Shown here: piece by piece, positions 8,518-17,657 of the stretch | Position numbering within the stretch: the first letter of the stretch is position 1 | Layout: each line of letters opens with the position of its first letter | NCBI RefSeq assembly: GCF_032583975.1 | Contig: NZ_JAWHTF010000001.1 | Strand: one strand, 5' to 3' | DNA: 64,000 bases | Source: Gilvirhabdus luticola | Lineage (GTDB): Bacteria > Bacteroidota > Bacteroidia > Flavobacteriales > Flavobacteriaceae | Position numbers and translations under genes: made by a program | Notes under the pieces: generated by a model | What the model saw: only the letters and a program-made list of their open reading frames with translations | Told to the model about the DNA's origin: nothing | The model's database searches: none

Positions 8518-9323
8518 TACGTTTTAGACACTAAAAACCATGGATTCAGAAGGTTTTCTTTATTGTATAGTAAAGGTTGGTTGGTTTCTTTTGAAATAAC
8601 ATTGACGCCAACAGCATTACAAATTGCTTGTCCTGCTGCAGTATCCCATTCCATTGTAGGAGCGTACCTTGGGTAAACATCAGCATTTCCTTCGGCCACT
8701 AAGCAAAACTTTAAAGAACTTCCTTTTGAAACGATTTCTACCTCTTTTCCGCTTTGTTTTAATCCTTCAACAAAATCCAACGTTTCTTGACTCATATGTG
8801 AACGGCTACCGACAACTTGAATTAATTTTGAATTTGATGCTTTTGGTTGTAATTTAATTGCTTGTTCCAAAACCCCCTCAACAGAAACATCATGTGAATT
8901 GACTTGAGATTTTAAAGCAATCTCATTTTCTACATCTGCAAAATAAACGGTTTTTGTGGCCGGAACATATATAACTCCTAAAATTGGTTTTTCATTTTTA
9001 ACCAATGCTATATTTACGGTAAATTCTCCATTTCTTTTAATAAACTCTTTAGTGCCATCAACTGGGTCAACTACCCAACAAGAGTCCCAATTCTTTCTCA
9101 CTTCATATTCGGTCTGTTTGTTTTCTTCACTAATTATAGGGGTTTTTGTTGGAATCAAATACGAATTAATAATTGTATTGGCTCTTTTATCGGCTTCAGT
9201 TAAAGGTGATTTATCATCTTTATATTCTACCTCAATAACTGAATTATAGACTTCCATAATGACTTTTCCTGCTTTTAAAGATGCTTCAATTGCAGTTTTT
9301 AAACTCTTATTAATCTCTAACAT
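8517..9323 (-). CDS. cysQ: 3'(2'),5'-bisphosphate nucleotidase
   Basis: Hydrolyses 3'-phosphoadenosine 5'-phosphate, the inhibitory product of sulfotransferases, to AMP. It belongs to the Mg-dependent, Li-sensitive inositol monophosphatase superfamily: SEEN (65-68) supplies the first metal ligands, DPVDGT at 86-91 is the core signature, and the C-terminal WDTAAGQAI segment carries the last metal-binding Asp. The length of 268 residues is normal. Its start overlaps the fcl end by 14 bp and its stop overlaps the DUF2061 start by one base, so it is embedded in the polysaccharide operon. This supports a high flux of PAPS use. Confidence 0.95.
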   Translation of the reverse strand: MLEINKSLKTAIEASLKAGKVIMEVYNSVIEVEYKDDKSPLTEADKRANTIINSYLIPTKTPIISEENKQTEYEVRKNWDSCWVVDPVDGTKEFIKRNGEFTVNIALVKNEKPILGVIYVPATKTVYFADVENEIALKSQVNSHDVSVEGVLEQAIKLQPKASNSKLIQVVGSRSHMSQETLDFVEGLKQSGKEVEIVSKGSSLKFCLVAEGNADVYPRYAPTMEWDTAAGQAICNAVGVNVISKETNQPLLYNKENLLNPWFLVSKT

Positions 9324-10356
9324 ACCATTTGTATAATTTTTTTATTCCTTCCTCTAGTTCAACCGAATGTCTCCATCCTAATCCATTTAATTTGGTAACG
9401 TCTGTTAACTTCCTCATTGTGCCATCTGGTTTACTTGTATTATAAAACAGCTCGCCATCATAACCAACAATTGTTTTGATCATTTCTGCTAATTCTTGAA
9501 TTGAAATATCATGACCAGTACCAATATTTAAATGTGTATTTCTTATTTCGGTTTCTTCCTCTGAATATGTGTCGGAGAAATCTCTGTTCTCCATAATAAA
9601 AACACAAGCGTCCGCCATATCTTCAGACCATAAAAATTCTCTTCGTGGTTTTCCACTTCCCCAAATTTCAACTCTGTTTTTAGTGACTCCAAAAGTTTCT
9701 AAATAAGCTTTGGCATTTTGTATTGAGTCCATTTTTAAATCTTTTAAGACTGCGCTAAAATTAGATTCATTTAATAGTTTCGCAAGATATATTTTTCTAA
9801 TAAGTGCCGGAAGCACATGTGATTTTTCTAAATCGAAATTATCATTTGGACCATACAGATTGGTTGGCATAACTGAAATGAAGTTTGCGCCATACTGTAA
9901 ATTATAACTTTCACACATTTTTATTCCTGCAATTTTGGCAATGGCATAGGGCTCGTTTGTGTATTCTAAAATATCTGTAAGTAAATACTCCTCTTTCATT
10001 GGTTGAGGGGCATTCTTTGGATAAATACAAGTGCTCCCTAAAAAAAGAAGTTTTTTAACATTGTTCAAATAGCTATGATGAATCACATTATTTTGAATCA
10101 TCATATTCTGATAAATAAAATCAGCCCTGTAAACATTATTTGCAACTATACCACCTACTTTCGCTGCAGCTAGAAAAACATACTCAGGCTTTTCTTTGCT
10201 GAAAAAATTAGCAACTTCTTTCTGATTGGTTAAATCAAGTTCTGAATGTGTTCTGGTTAGAATATTATTATAGCCTTTCGATTCAAGGTTTTCTAAAATA
10301 GCACTACCCACCAGGCCTCTATGCCCTGCAATATATATCTTGGATGTTTTTTGCAT
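9310..10356 (-). CDS. fcl: GDP-L-fucose synthase
   Basis: Epimerises and reduces the Gmd product to GDP-L-fucose with NADPH. The Rossmann loop GHRGLVGSAI is at residues 11-20; the catalytic triad is S108 (GSTCIYP), Y137 and K141 (YAIAK). At 348 residues it is longer than the E. coli enzyme (321), because of an insert of about 40 residues near 190-235 (from LLNESNFSAVLKDLKM onward), a form I recall from other Bacteroidetes. Follows gmd by 7 bp, and the pair should work in series. Confidence 0.95.
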   Translation of the reverse strand: MQKTSKIYIAGHRGLVGSAILENLESKGYNNILTRTHSELDLTNQKEVANFFSKEKPEYVFLAAAKVGGIVANNVYRADFIYQNMMIQNNVIHHSYLNNVKKLLFLGSTCIYPKNAPQPMKEEYLLTDILEYTNEPYAIAKIAGIKMCESYNLQYGANFISVMPTNLYGPNDNFDLEKSHVLPALIRKIYLAKLLNESNFSAVLKDLKMDSIQNAKAYLETFGVTKNRVEIWGSGKPRREFLWSEDMADACVFIMENRDFSDTYSEEETEIRNTHLNIGTGHDISIQELAEMIKTIVGYDGELFYNTSKPDGTMRKLTDVTKLNGLGWRHSVELEEGIKKLYKWYVRD

Positions 10357-10363
10357 TTAAACT

Positions 10364-11482
10364 TTACTCAAAATAATTTTTGATTTTGTAGCCACCATCT
10401 TTTAAATACTGCTGCTTTTGCATGAGCTTAATATCGCTAGACATCATATCTTTAACCAAAGCGTCTAAATCGTATTCTGGCACCCAACCTAATTTTTCCT
10501 TTGCCTTTGTCGCGTCTCCAATTAACAAATCTACTTCTGTAGGTCTATAATATTTATCATCTATTGCAATCACTTCTTTACCTATTTCTATTTGAAATTC
10601 AGGGTTGTTGCATGCTTTGATATATCCTTTTTCATTTGAGTCAGATCCTTTAAATTCTAATTCTACACCGATGTATGAAAAACACATTTTAACAAAATCA
10701 CGAATTGAAGTAGTTTTACCAGTAGCTATTACCCAATCCTCTGCCTTATCTGCTTGAAGAATCATCCACATCATACGGATATAATCTTTTGCATGTCCCC
10801 AATCTCTTTGAGCATTAAGATTGCCTAAATAAATTTTGTCTTGAAGCCCAAGTGCAATTCTTGATGTTGCTCTAGTAATTTTTCTTGTAACAAATGTTTC
10901 TCCACGTATAGGAGATTCATGATTGAATAAAATTCCATTACATGCAAATAACCCATAAGCTTCTCTATAGTTAACTGTAATCCAATAGGCATATATTTTT
11001 GCAACACCATAAGGGCTTCTTGGGTAAAATGGTGTAGTTTCTGTTTGAGGTACTTCTTGAACTTTACCATACAATTCTGAAGTTGAAGCTTGATAGATTT
11101 TAGTTTTTTTCTCCAACCCTAATATTCTTATCGCTTCAAGAATTCTCAAAGTTCCTAACCCATCTGCATTTGCAGTATACTCTGGTGTTTCAAAAGAAAC
11201 ATGCACATGGCTCATTGCGGCAAGATTATAAATCTCATCTGGCTGTACTTCTTGTATAATTCTAGTTAGGTTGGTGCTATCGGTGAGGTCGCCATAATGG
11301 AGAAAAAAATTAATATTCTCTTCATGTGGGTCTTGGTATAGATGATCTATTCTATCAGTATTAAATAACGAAGCCCTTCTTTTTACACCATGAACTTCAT
11401 AATTTTTCTTTAAAAGAAATTCACTTAAATACGCACCATCCTGTCCAGTAACTCCAGTGATTAAGGCTACTTTTTTTTGCAT
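10364..11482 (-). CDS. gmd: GDP-mannose 4,6-dehydratase
   Basis: Converts GDP-D-mannose to GDP-4-dehydro-6-deoxy-D-mannose, the precursor of GDP-L-fucose. The NADP-binding loop GVTGQDGAYL is at residues 10-19, STSELYG in the catalytic region, and YGVAK holds the Tyr-Lys pair; NHESPIRGETFVTRKITRA is the strongly conserved Gmd segment. Length 372 residues is normal. It is followed by fcl. A 98-bp gap separates it from rfbD upstream, so an internal promoter is possible, though none was clear. Confidence 0.96.
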   Translation of the reverse strand: MQKKVALITGVTGQDGAYLSEFLLKKNYEVHGVKRRASLFNTDRIDHLYQDPHEENINFFLHYGDLTDSTNLTRIIQEVQPDEIYNLAAMSHVHVSFETPEYTANADGLGTLRILEAIRILGLEKKTKIYQASTSELYGKVQEVPQTETTPFYPRSPYGVAKIYAYWITVNYREAYGLFACNGILFNHESPIRGETFVTRKITRATSRIALGLQDKIYLGNLNAQRDWGHAKDYIRMMWMILQADKAEDWVIATGKTTSIRDFVKMCFSYIGVELEFKGSDSNEKGYIKACNNPEFQIEIGKEVIAIDDKYYRPTEVDLLIGDATKAKEKLGWVPEYDLDALVKDMMSSDIKLMQKQQYLKDGGYKIKNYFE

Positions 11483-11580
11483 ACTCCCTTTTTTTATTGT
11501 TTGTAAAGTAATATTGAGACTGTTCTCTAATTAATTTTTAAAACTCCAAATTTAATGCTTTTGAATTTGATTTCAACTAA

Positions 11581-12444
11581 TTAATTGTTTAATATATCGG
11601 CAATAACATCATCCGCGCTTTTTTGCCAAAAACTCTGGTTGGACAATATTTGCTGTGATTTGGAGTTGTCCAACACGCTGTAAGAAGGTCTTTGGGCCTT
11701 GGTGTTAAACTCATTAAGCGGAACTATTTTTGATGTGTTATATTCGGGAAAGTGTTTCGCTATAAATAAAGCGAAATCATACCAAGTTGTTTCTCCATTA
11801 GCAGAAAAGTTATAAATCCCATAACTTGTGTTTCTAGTTGTAATTAGTTGAAAGATAAATTTTGATAAATCTATACAACTTGTTGGTGTTCCTGTTTGTG
11901 AAGAAATAACGTTTAACCTTTCATTCTGTTTTATTTTACTAATTATTGTCTTTAAAAAATTATGCCCATATTTTGAATATAACCAAGAAGCCCTAATGAT
12001 AAAATAATTATCTAGAATATCTTGGACGTGTTGTTCTCCTAAAAATTTTGATTTTCCATACACGTTTATTGGGTTTACATCGTCTGTTTCTAAATAGGGA
12101 CTATTTTTACTGCCGTCAAAAACATAATCTGTAGAAATGTGTATTAAAACTGTATTCGTTTTTTTGAAGATAGTTCCTAAATACTTAACTGCTTCTGCAT
12201 TTACCTTAAAAGCTGTTTTGGCAGAGTCTTCTGCTTGTTCTACCTTGGTATATGCCGCACAGTTAATACAATAGTCATATTCTTTTTCTTCTAAAAAAAC
12301 TTCAATCTGCTTAGGATTAGTAATGTCTAATTCAGCTTTTGAAACAAACGTAAAACAATATTCGCCTTTGAGGTTTGAGGACTCGTCTTTAAGCGTCTTT
12401 CCTAATTGTCCGTTAGCTCCTGTGACTAAAATATTAATGCTCAT
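11581..12444 (-). CDS. rfbD: dTDP-4-dehydrorhamnose reductase
   Basis: Last step of dTDP-L-rhamnose synthesis. The Rossmann loop is GANGQLGKTL (residues 9-18), STDYVFDG carries the catalytic Thr region, and VYGKSKFLGE the Tyr-Lys pair. Length 287 residues is standard for RmlD. It starts inside the rfbC stop (4-bp overlap) and closes the rfbBACD set, all on the same strand with spacing of 0-2 bp or overlaps. Confidence 0.95.
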   Translation of the reverse strand: MSINILVTGANGQLGKTLKDESSNLKGEYCFTFVSKAELDITNPKQIEVFLEEKEYDYCINCAAYTKVEQAEDSAKTAFKVNAEAVKYLGTIFKKTNTVLIHISTDYVFDGSKNSPYLETDDVNPINVYGKSKFLGEQHVQDILDNYFIIRASWLYSKYGHNFLKTIISKIKQNERLNVISSQTGTPTSCIDLSKFIFQLITTRNTSYGIYNFSANGETTWYDFALFIAKHFPEYNTSKIVPLNEFNTKAQRPSYSVLDNSKSQQILSNQSFWQKSADDVIADILNN

Positions 12445-12986
12445 TTGAATATAGTTTCAAACGTAGGTAAGTGTTTGTCTTTATTAGATAGTATTAATTT
12501 TTCTTCTGGAAAATTCCAGTCAATTCTGATTGTTGGATCGCTATATAAAATACCTTTTTCTGAAGACCTATTATAATAATTATCGCATTTATAAGAAAAA
12601 ATGGTTTCGTCTTCTAATACCAAAAAGCCATGAGCAAAACCCCGAGGTATATACAGTTGTTTTTTTTCGATATCATCTAAAATAATTGAAAAATATTTCC
12701 CGAAAGTGTCAGAGCCTGCTCTAATATCAACACAAACGTCCAATACTTTTCCCTTAATGACCCTTACTAATTTTGCTTGTGCATAATCTCCTGTTTGATA
12801 ATGTAATCCTCTTAAAACTCCAAAAGAAGATTTCGATTGATTATCCTGAACAAAATTTTGGCTAATGCCAGTAAGATTTTTAAATGATTGATAGTTAAAA
12901 CTCTCGAAAAAATAACCTCTTTCGTCTTCAATAACATTTGGAGAAATTACAAAACAACCTTTTAAATAGGTTTCTTTAATTTTCAT
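12441..12986 (-). CDS. rfbC: dTDP-4-dehydrorhamnose 3,5-epimerase
   Basis: Double epimerase of dTDP-L-rhamnose synthesis, a small cupin. The RmlC signatures are present: GYFFESFNYQSF, FVQDNQSKSSFGVLRGLHYQ with the catalytic His, VLDVCVDIR and IPRGFAHGFLVLED. Length 181 residues is typical. It lies 1 bp after rfbA and overlaps rfbD. Confidence 0.95.
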   Translation of the reverse strand: MKIKETYLKGCFVISPNVIEDERGYFFESFNYQSFKNLTGISQNFVQDNQSKSSFGVLRGLHYQTGDYAQAKLVRVIKGKVLDVCVDIRAGSDTFGKYFSIILDDIEKKQLYIPRGFAHGFLVLEDETIFSYKCDNYYNRSSEKGILYSDPTIRIDWNFPEEKLILSNKDKHLPTFETIFK

Positions 12987-12987
12987 T

Positions 12988-13845
12988 CTATTTTAATTGT
13001 TGAAGATATTCGCCATAACCACTTTTTAGTAATGGCTCTGCTAATTTATTTAATTGTTCTTTATTAATATAATCCATGCTATAAGCCGTTTCTTCTATAC
13101 AACCTATTTTATACCCTTGCCTTTCTTCTATAACTTGAACGAATTGTGAAGCTTGCATTAAAGAATTAAACGTTCCGGTATCTAGCCATGCTGTTCCTTT
13201 ATCCAATATCTGGACATTAAGATTGCCTTGTTCAAGATAAGCCCTGTTTACGTCTGTAATTTCTAATTCGCCTCTCTTACTTGGTTTAATATTTTTAGCG
13301 ATTTCAATTACTTGGTTATCATAGAAGTAAATTCCTGGAACAGCAAAATTAGATTTAGGGTTTTGTGGTTTTTCTTCAATAGAAATTGCTTTCATGTTAG
13401 CATCAAATTCAACAACACCATATCGCCTTGGGTCTTGAACGTGATAAGCAAAAATAACGCCTCCTTCAGGATTTATATTTGCCTGTAATGTTTGTTGTAG
13501 CCCTGAACCATAAAAAATATTGTCTCCTAAAATTAAAGCGGCAGAATCATTCCCAATAAATTCTTCTCCAATGATGAAGGCTTCAGCCAAACCGTTAGGC
13601 TGCTCTTGTACTGCGTAACTAAACAAGCACCCGTAGTTTGCACCATCACCCAGTAGCTCTTTAAATTTTGGAGTATCTTTTGATGTTGAAATAATTAGAA
13701 TCTCCTTAATTCCTGCCGACATTAAAGTTGTCAATGGATAATAAATCATTGGTTTATCATAAATTGGCATGAGTTGTTTACTTACAACTTTAGTTAATGG
13801 ATAAAGTCTAGTTCCTGAACCTCCGGCAAGAATAATTCCTTTCAT
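12988..13845 (-). CDS. rfbA: Glucose-1-phosphate thymidylyltransferase
   Basis: Makes dTDP-glucose from dTTP and glucose 1-phosphate, the first committed step to dTDP-rhamnose. The nucleotidyltransferase signature GGSGTRLYPLTK is at residues 8-19, followed by KQLMPIYDKPMIYYPL; ALILGDNIFYG carries the metal-binding Asp, and EITDVNRAYL and WLDTGT complete the site. Length 285 residues is standard. Starts immediately after the rfbB stop. Confidence 0.96.
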   Translation of the reverse strand: MKGIILAGGSGTRLYPLTKVVSKQLMPIYDKPMIYYPLTTLMSAGIKEILIISTSKDTPKFKELLGDGANYGCLFSYAVQEQPNGLAEAFIIGEEFIGNDSAALILGDNIFYGSGLQQTLQANINPEGGVIFAYHVQDPRRYGVVEFDANMKAISIEEKPQNPKSNFAVPGIYFYDNQVIEIAKNIKPSKRGELEITDVNRAYLEQGNLNVQILDKGTAWLDTGTFNSLMQASQFVQVIEERQGYKIGCIEETAYSMDYINKEQLNKLAEPLLKSGYGEYLQQLK

Positions 13846-14853
13846 TTAATTTTTATATTTATTTATATACCAATTAACTGTTTTGGTAATTCCAGATTTA
13901 AAGTTTTCTTGGGCTTCCCAATGCAATTCAATTTTAATTTTTGAAGCGTCAATTGCATATCTGAAATCATGGCCTGGCCTATCTTCAACCAATGTAATCT
14001 GTTTTTTGTAAGATTCATTTTTTGGTATTTTAGTGTCTAGAACTTCACAAATTTCTTTGGCCACATCAATATTTTGATATTCATTATCACCTCCAATATT
14101 ATATGTTTCTCCTATTTTTCCTTTGTGATATACTAAATCAATTCCTTTACAATGATCTAAAACATATAACCAATCTCTAACATTGGTTCCTTTGCCATAA
14201 ATTGGGATTCTTTCGCCTTTAAGAGCTTTTCTAATGATTGTTGGGATTAACTTTTCTTTATGTTGTTTAGGTCCATAATTATTTGAACAATTTGTTGTTA
14301 CAACGTTAAGCCCGTAAGTATGGTAATAACTTCTAACTAAAAAATCTGAAGATGCCTTTGAAGCACTATAAGGACTATTTGGCGCGTATGGTGTTTTTTC
14401 AGAAAAAAATCCCGTTTCTCCCAAACTGCCATAAACTTCATCTGTTGAAATATGATGAAATCTACTGTTTTTATGCTCTTTTTTAACACTATGAGGTGAA
14501 TTCATCCAATTATTCTTGGCAGTCTCTAATAAATTGAATGTCCCAAATATATTGGTTTTTATAAATTCATCTGGGCTATGTATTGAATTATCAACATGAG
14601 ACTCTGCTGCAAAATGAATAACGCCTTCAAAATTGTACTGATTGAATAATTTTTCAATCAATTTCTTATCACAAATATCTCCTTTTACAAATGTATATCT
14701 ATAGTTATTAGAAATCTCATTCAAGTTTTCTAAATTTCCAGCATAAGTGAGTTTGTCTAAATTTACAATCTTAATATTTTGATGCTTGTTTAGGAAATAA
14801 TCAATAAAATTTGAACCTATAAAACCTGCTCCACCTGTAATTAAAATTGTCAT
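13846..14853 (-). CDS. rfbB: dTDP-glucose 4,6-dehydratase
   Basis: Forms dTDP-4-dehydro-6-deoxyglucose. The NAD-binding loop ITGGAGFIGSNF is at residues 4-15, ISTDEVYGSLGE in the middle carries the catalytic Thr-Asp-Glu, and YSASKASSD the Tyr-Lys pair. Length 335 residues is slightly short of E. coli RfbB (361) but normal for the family. It follows the Wzz-like gene by 5 bp and begins the rfbBACD set. Confidence 0.95.
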   Translation of the reverse strand: MTILITGGAGFIGSNFIDYFLNKHQNIKIVNLDKLTYAGNLENLNEISNNYRYTFVKGDICDKKLIEKLFNQYNFEGVIHFAAESHVDNSIHSPDEFIKTNIFGTFNLLETAKNNWMNSPHSVKKEHKNSRFHHISTDEVYGSLGETGFFSEKTPYAPNSPYSASKASSDFLVRSYYHTYGLNVVTTNCSNNYGPKQHKEKLIPTIIRKALKGERIPIYGKGTNVRDWLYVLDHCKGIDLVYHKGKIGETYNIGGDNEYQNIDVAKEICEVLDTKIPKNESYKKQITLVEDRPGHDFRYAIDASKIKIELHWEAQENFKSGITKTVNWYINKYKN

Positions 14854-14858
14854 TTATG

Positions 14859-15929
14859 TTATACTTTGTCTTTGTATTTTTCCAAAAATTTAAGAAACTC
14901 AAGCCCTATCAAGACAATGAAAACTAAAATTATTAAAGAGACACTATAAAATACCTTCGTCCCTATAGAGAATCCAAAAATGTCAGTTTTGAAATCAAAA
15001 GTTCCATCGCTTTGTACATTAGAAACAATTTCAATAATATCTGCTAAATCCTCTTTTTCTCTTTCTATTTGTACAAGTTCTCTTCTTAATTCTAAATCTT
15101 TTGTGTATAATTCAAATTCCTTCGTAATACTCTTGTCCTCTGTATTGTCAATAGTAACACTTGTTTGAGAACCTACTGAAGCTTCTACAGACTTTTCCAA
15201 AACAAATTGATAAACTTTTTGTAATGAATCTGATTCTTTAAGGGATTCTTTTATAATATTTTCACGATTAGTTAATTCTACTAGATCCTTTTTTTGTTCA
15301 TTCTTAAAGAAAGTATTAGACTCAACATTTGCTACTAACTGGGTTAAGACTTTATTAAAGACGTCTTTTGATTTTGCTTTAAGAGTTATTCTTTGATATC
15401 GATAATCATACTCTTTCCCTTTTTCTAAATAAGACTCAAAACTTATACTAGATGCTAATACAGAATCCATCTCTTTTGTATAAACATCAAATAGTTTTAG
15501 TTTTTGATTTTCATCTAAAATTGATTCTAACTTTAATTCCTTTAGGCTATTAGCTTGTTTAGGAGAAATTTTTAAGTTTTCTGCCAATACAATTGAATCC
15601 TTCTCTGAAATTAAATCATTATACCTTTCAACCAAACTGTTAAGCACTTCTCCTGTCTCATAATTTTGCTTTATTACAATTGACGACTTGAATACTGGGT
15701 CTGAAGTTTTTTCCTTTAAATAACCAAAGCCAAAACCAATAACTGCAGCCAAACCTAACTTTACAATGTGCCTCCTTATAAAAAAGATCAGCCAAACAAA
15801 AGCTAAAAAAAGACTGTTTAATATGCTTCCAATGAATTTAAATAGTCTATTAAATGTATTGCCTATTAGCTTAAACAATTGTCCTAGATCGACTTCCTCT
15901 GAAGGTTGGTGTTGTATATTCTCACTCAT
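14859..15929 (-). CDS. Wzz/GNVR-like polysaccharide chain-length protein
   Basis: A 356-residue inner-membrane protein with one membrane segment near residues 40-75, a large periplasmic part rich in Lys/Glu and predicted coiled coil (about 190-310), and a second membrane segment near the C-terminus (about 325-345, TKVFYSVSLIILVFIVLIGL). This two-segment hairpin is the plan of Wzz chain-length regulators. There is no Wzc-type kinase domain. It lies 5 bp before rfbB and just after the uncharacterised 564-residue protein, in the same run. It probably helps set polymer length together with the Wzy-like protein. Confidence 0.78.
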   Translation of the reverse strand: MSENIQHQPSEEVDLGQLFKLIGNTFNRLFKFIGSILNSLFLAFVWLIFFIRRHIVKLGLAAVIGFGFGYLKEKTSDPVFKSSIVIKQNYETGEVLNSLVERYNDLISEKDSIVLAENLKISPKQANSLKELKLESILDENQKLKLFDVYTKEMDSVLASSISFESYLEKGKEYDYRYQRITLKAKSKDVFNKVLTQLVANVESNTFFKNEQKKDLVELTNRENIIKESLKESDSLQKVYQFVLEKSVEASVGSQTSVTIDNTEDKSITKEFELYTKDLELRRELVQIEREKEDLADIIEIVSNVQSDGTFDFKTDIFGFSIGTKVFYSVSLIILVFIVLIGLEFLKFLEKYKDKV

Positions 15930-15940
15930 AGCTTAACTTG

Positions 15941-17635
15941 TTAATTTAATATTTGCTGTAATATTTTTCTGGTTATTAAATAGGTTGGTTTTACTCCCGA
16001 TGTCCCAAGGCCTCCAGAAGCTAATGTGCTTCCAGTTTCCAAAGGATTATCACTAGCGTAATACGCATATCTTACTTTAACATCTTTACAAATACTTGCT
16101 CTAACTTTAGATGCTGCTTGTATGGCCTTTTGATAATGTGCTCCTTCCATTTCCAAACCTATGACATTCCATGTTGAGTTGTGGAAAAACTTTAAGATGT
16201 CTTTGTTCTGTAGCGAGGTGCCTAAAACTGTAATCATAGAGCCTTCATATACATCAACTCCTTGACCTTCAAGATCTGTTTTACTTAATTCATTTTCAAA
16301 AGGATAATTATCGGCCGTCCCCTCAAAAATATGTGCAGAAGGAATCATAATATCTCCTTTTCCTCCTTCAAGAATTCCAGCTTTCCCCATTATTGATATG
16401 GACTGTACGTTTAAATGAATTTTTTGCCCTTTATACTTAAAGGGTTTTAACAATTCGTCTATAGTCTCGTATGCTTGTTCTCCAAAAGCATAGTCCATAA
16501 CAAATATAACAGGCTTTTCAGATTTTAAAAAACTTTCGTTGAATTCTAAATCTGTTTTAGAAAAATCTATTTTACTACTATCAAATATTTGAACATCAAT
16601 ATTGGTTCCGGAGCTATCTCCAATAAAAGTCATGCCATGCTTTAGAGCCTCATTTTTCACCTTTAAGCGAAGAGATTCATTATTCCTATTGCTTAAAATT
16701 TCATATATCTCAAAAATATCTTTTTTTGCAACTAAAGATTTTAAAGCATTTGGCGAAAATAAGGTATTCATCACACTATGCATATTTGCACTTATAATAT
16801 GAATTGGTCTTTCCAAAAGGTTTTGTTGATGTAATATCTTTTTTATATCATTTGCCCAAACTTCCCCATGTATGTGATGCCCTAATCGTTCTCTTAAAAC
16901 TGGACTAAATGTAACTGTGCGTTTTTTGTTTTCTATGACTTCTTCAATAGCCAGTTTACCTAGCCAATAAATTATATGAAGGATTCTTTCAGGTTGTTTA
17001 GGTTCTGAAAAATCTTCATAGACTTCTTGAATTTCATTAAAAGTTCTGCCTAAAATATTTGCGGCATGAGTAACGGCGACTTCGCGTTCTGGTTGTGTTA
17101 GTTTATTTTTAGACAAAACCGCACTTTCTAATTTTACCCAATCCCTAGTGGTCAACCCTTTATCTCCAATTAAAACACGTTTACTAATTTTATGAGATTC
17201 TATAAAAAGAAACGTAAGATGGGTTAAAATGTCATAGATTTCAGAACGCCCTCTGGTAATTTCAATGTTTATTTGCTCGTCATCAATACGATAACAATTG
17301 CGCCTTCTTTTTTCTGGAATAATAGGTTTGAAGTGAGAATTTGCATAACCCTCGTCACTTGTGAGATTAATAAAAGAGCATTCCTCTATACCTTGAGGTA
17401 GTCTGTCAATTACATAAAGTAAACCATTTAATTCTGCTTTTTCTTCGGCAATGGACCCATATATTTCTGGCCTTAAAAGCAATAAAGATTCTCGCAGTGT
17501 TTCTCCGGAAATTCCCATGGGTTTATAAAAGCCCCTATTAAATAGATGCCTCATTGTGATGTACATACGTTCAATAGCATTTGTGCTCTCTTGAGCTCTT
17601 GTTCTATTGTGATTTTTTTTATTACCCATATACAT
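15941..17635 (-). CDS. Conserved flavobacterial protein of unknown function (DUF6909-like), nucleosidase-like C-terminus
   Basis: A 564-residue soluble protein that I believe belongs to a family annotated DUF6909, but I am not certain. The N-terminal third is helical with RMYITMRHLFNRGFYKPMG and a conserved Arg/Tyr region. The C-terminal third has GKAGILEGGKGDIMIPSAH, VYEGSMITVLGTSLQN and IGLEMEGAHYQKAI. The last resembles the Glu-Met-Glu motif that binds the ribose in nucleoside phosphorylases and AMP nucleosidase, so a purine-nucleosidase-like fold is possible (inference). The neighbours are the GH3-family gene 22 bp upstream and the Wzz-like gene 11 bp downstream. The start at MYMGNKK could also be the second Met. 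Confidence 0.6.
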   Translation of the reverse strand: MYMGNKKNHNRTRAQESTNAIERMYITMRHLFNRGFYKPMGISGETLRESLLLLRPEIYGSIAEEKAELNGLLYVIDRLPQGIEECSFINLTSDEGYANSHFKPIIPEKRRRNCYRIDDEQINIEITRGRSEIYDILTHLTFLFIESHKISKRVLIGDKGLTTRDWVKLESAVLSKNKLTQPEREVAVTHAANILGRTFNEIQEVYEDFSEPKQPERILHIIYWLGKLAIEEVIENKKRTVTFSPVLRERLGHHIHGEVWANDIKKILHQQNLLERPIHIISANMHSVMNTLFSPNALKSLVAKKDIFEIYEILSNRNNESLRLKVKNEALKHGMTFIGDSSGTNIDVQIFDSSKIDFSKTDLEFNESFLKSEKPVIFVMDYAFGEQAYETIDELLKPFKYKGQKIHLNVQSISIMGKAGILEGGKGDIMIPSAHIFEGTADNYPFENELSKTDLEGQGVDVYEGSMITVLGTSLQNKDILKFFHNSTWNVIGLEMEGAHYQKAIQAASKVRASICKDVKVRYAYYASDNPLETGSTLASGGLGTSGVKPTYLITRKILQQILN

Positions 17636-17657
17636 TATTAAGCTTGTAAAGATAGTA

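Noticed and set aside
8485..8676. Plus-strand open frame across the cysQ and DUF2061 junction
   Set aside because: Antisense to two well-supported genes; no ribosome-binding or family evidence.
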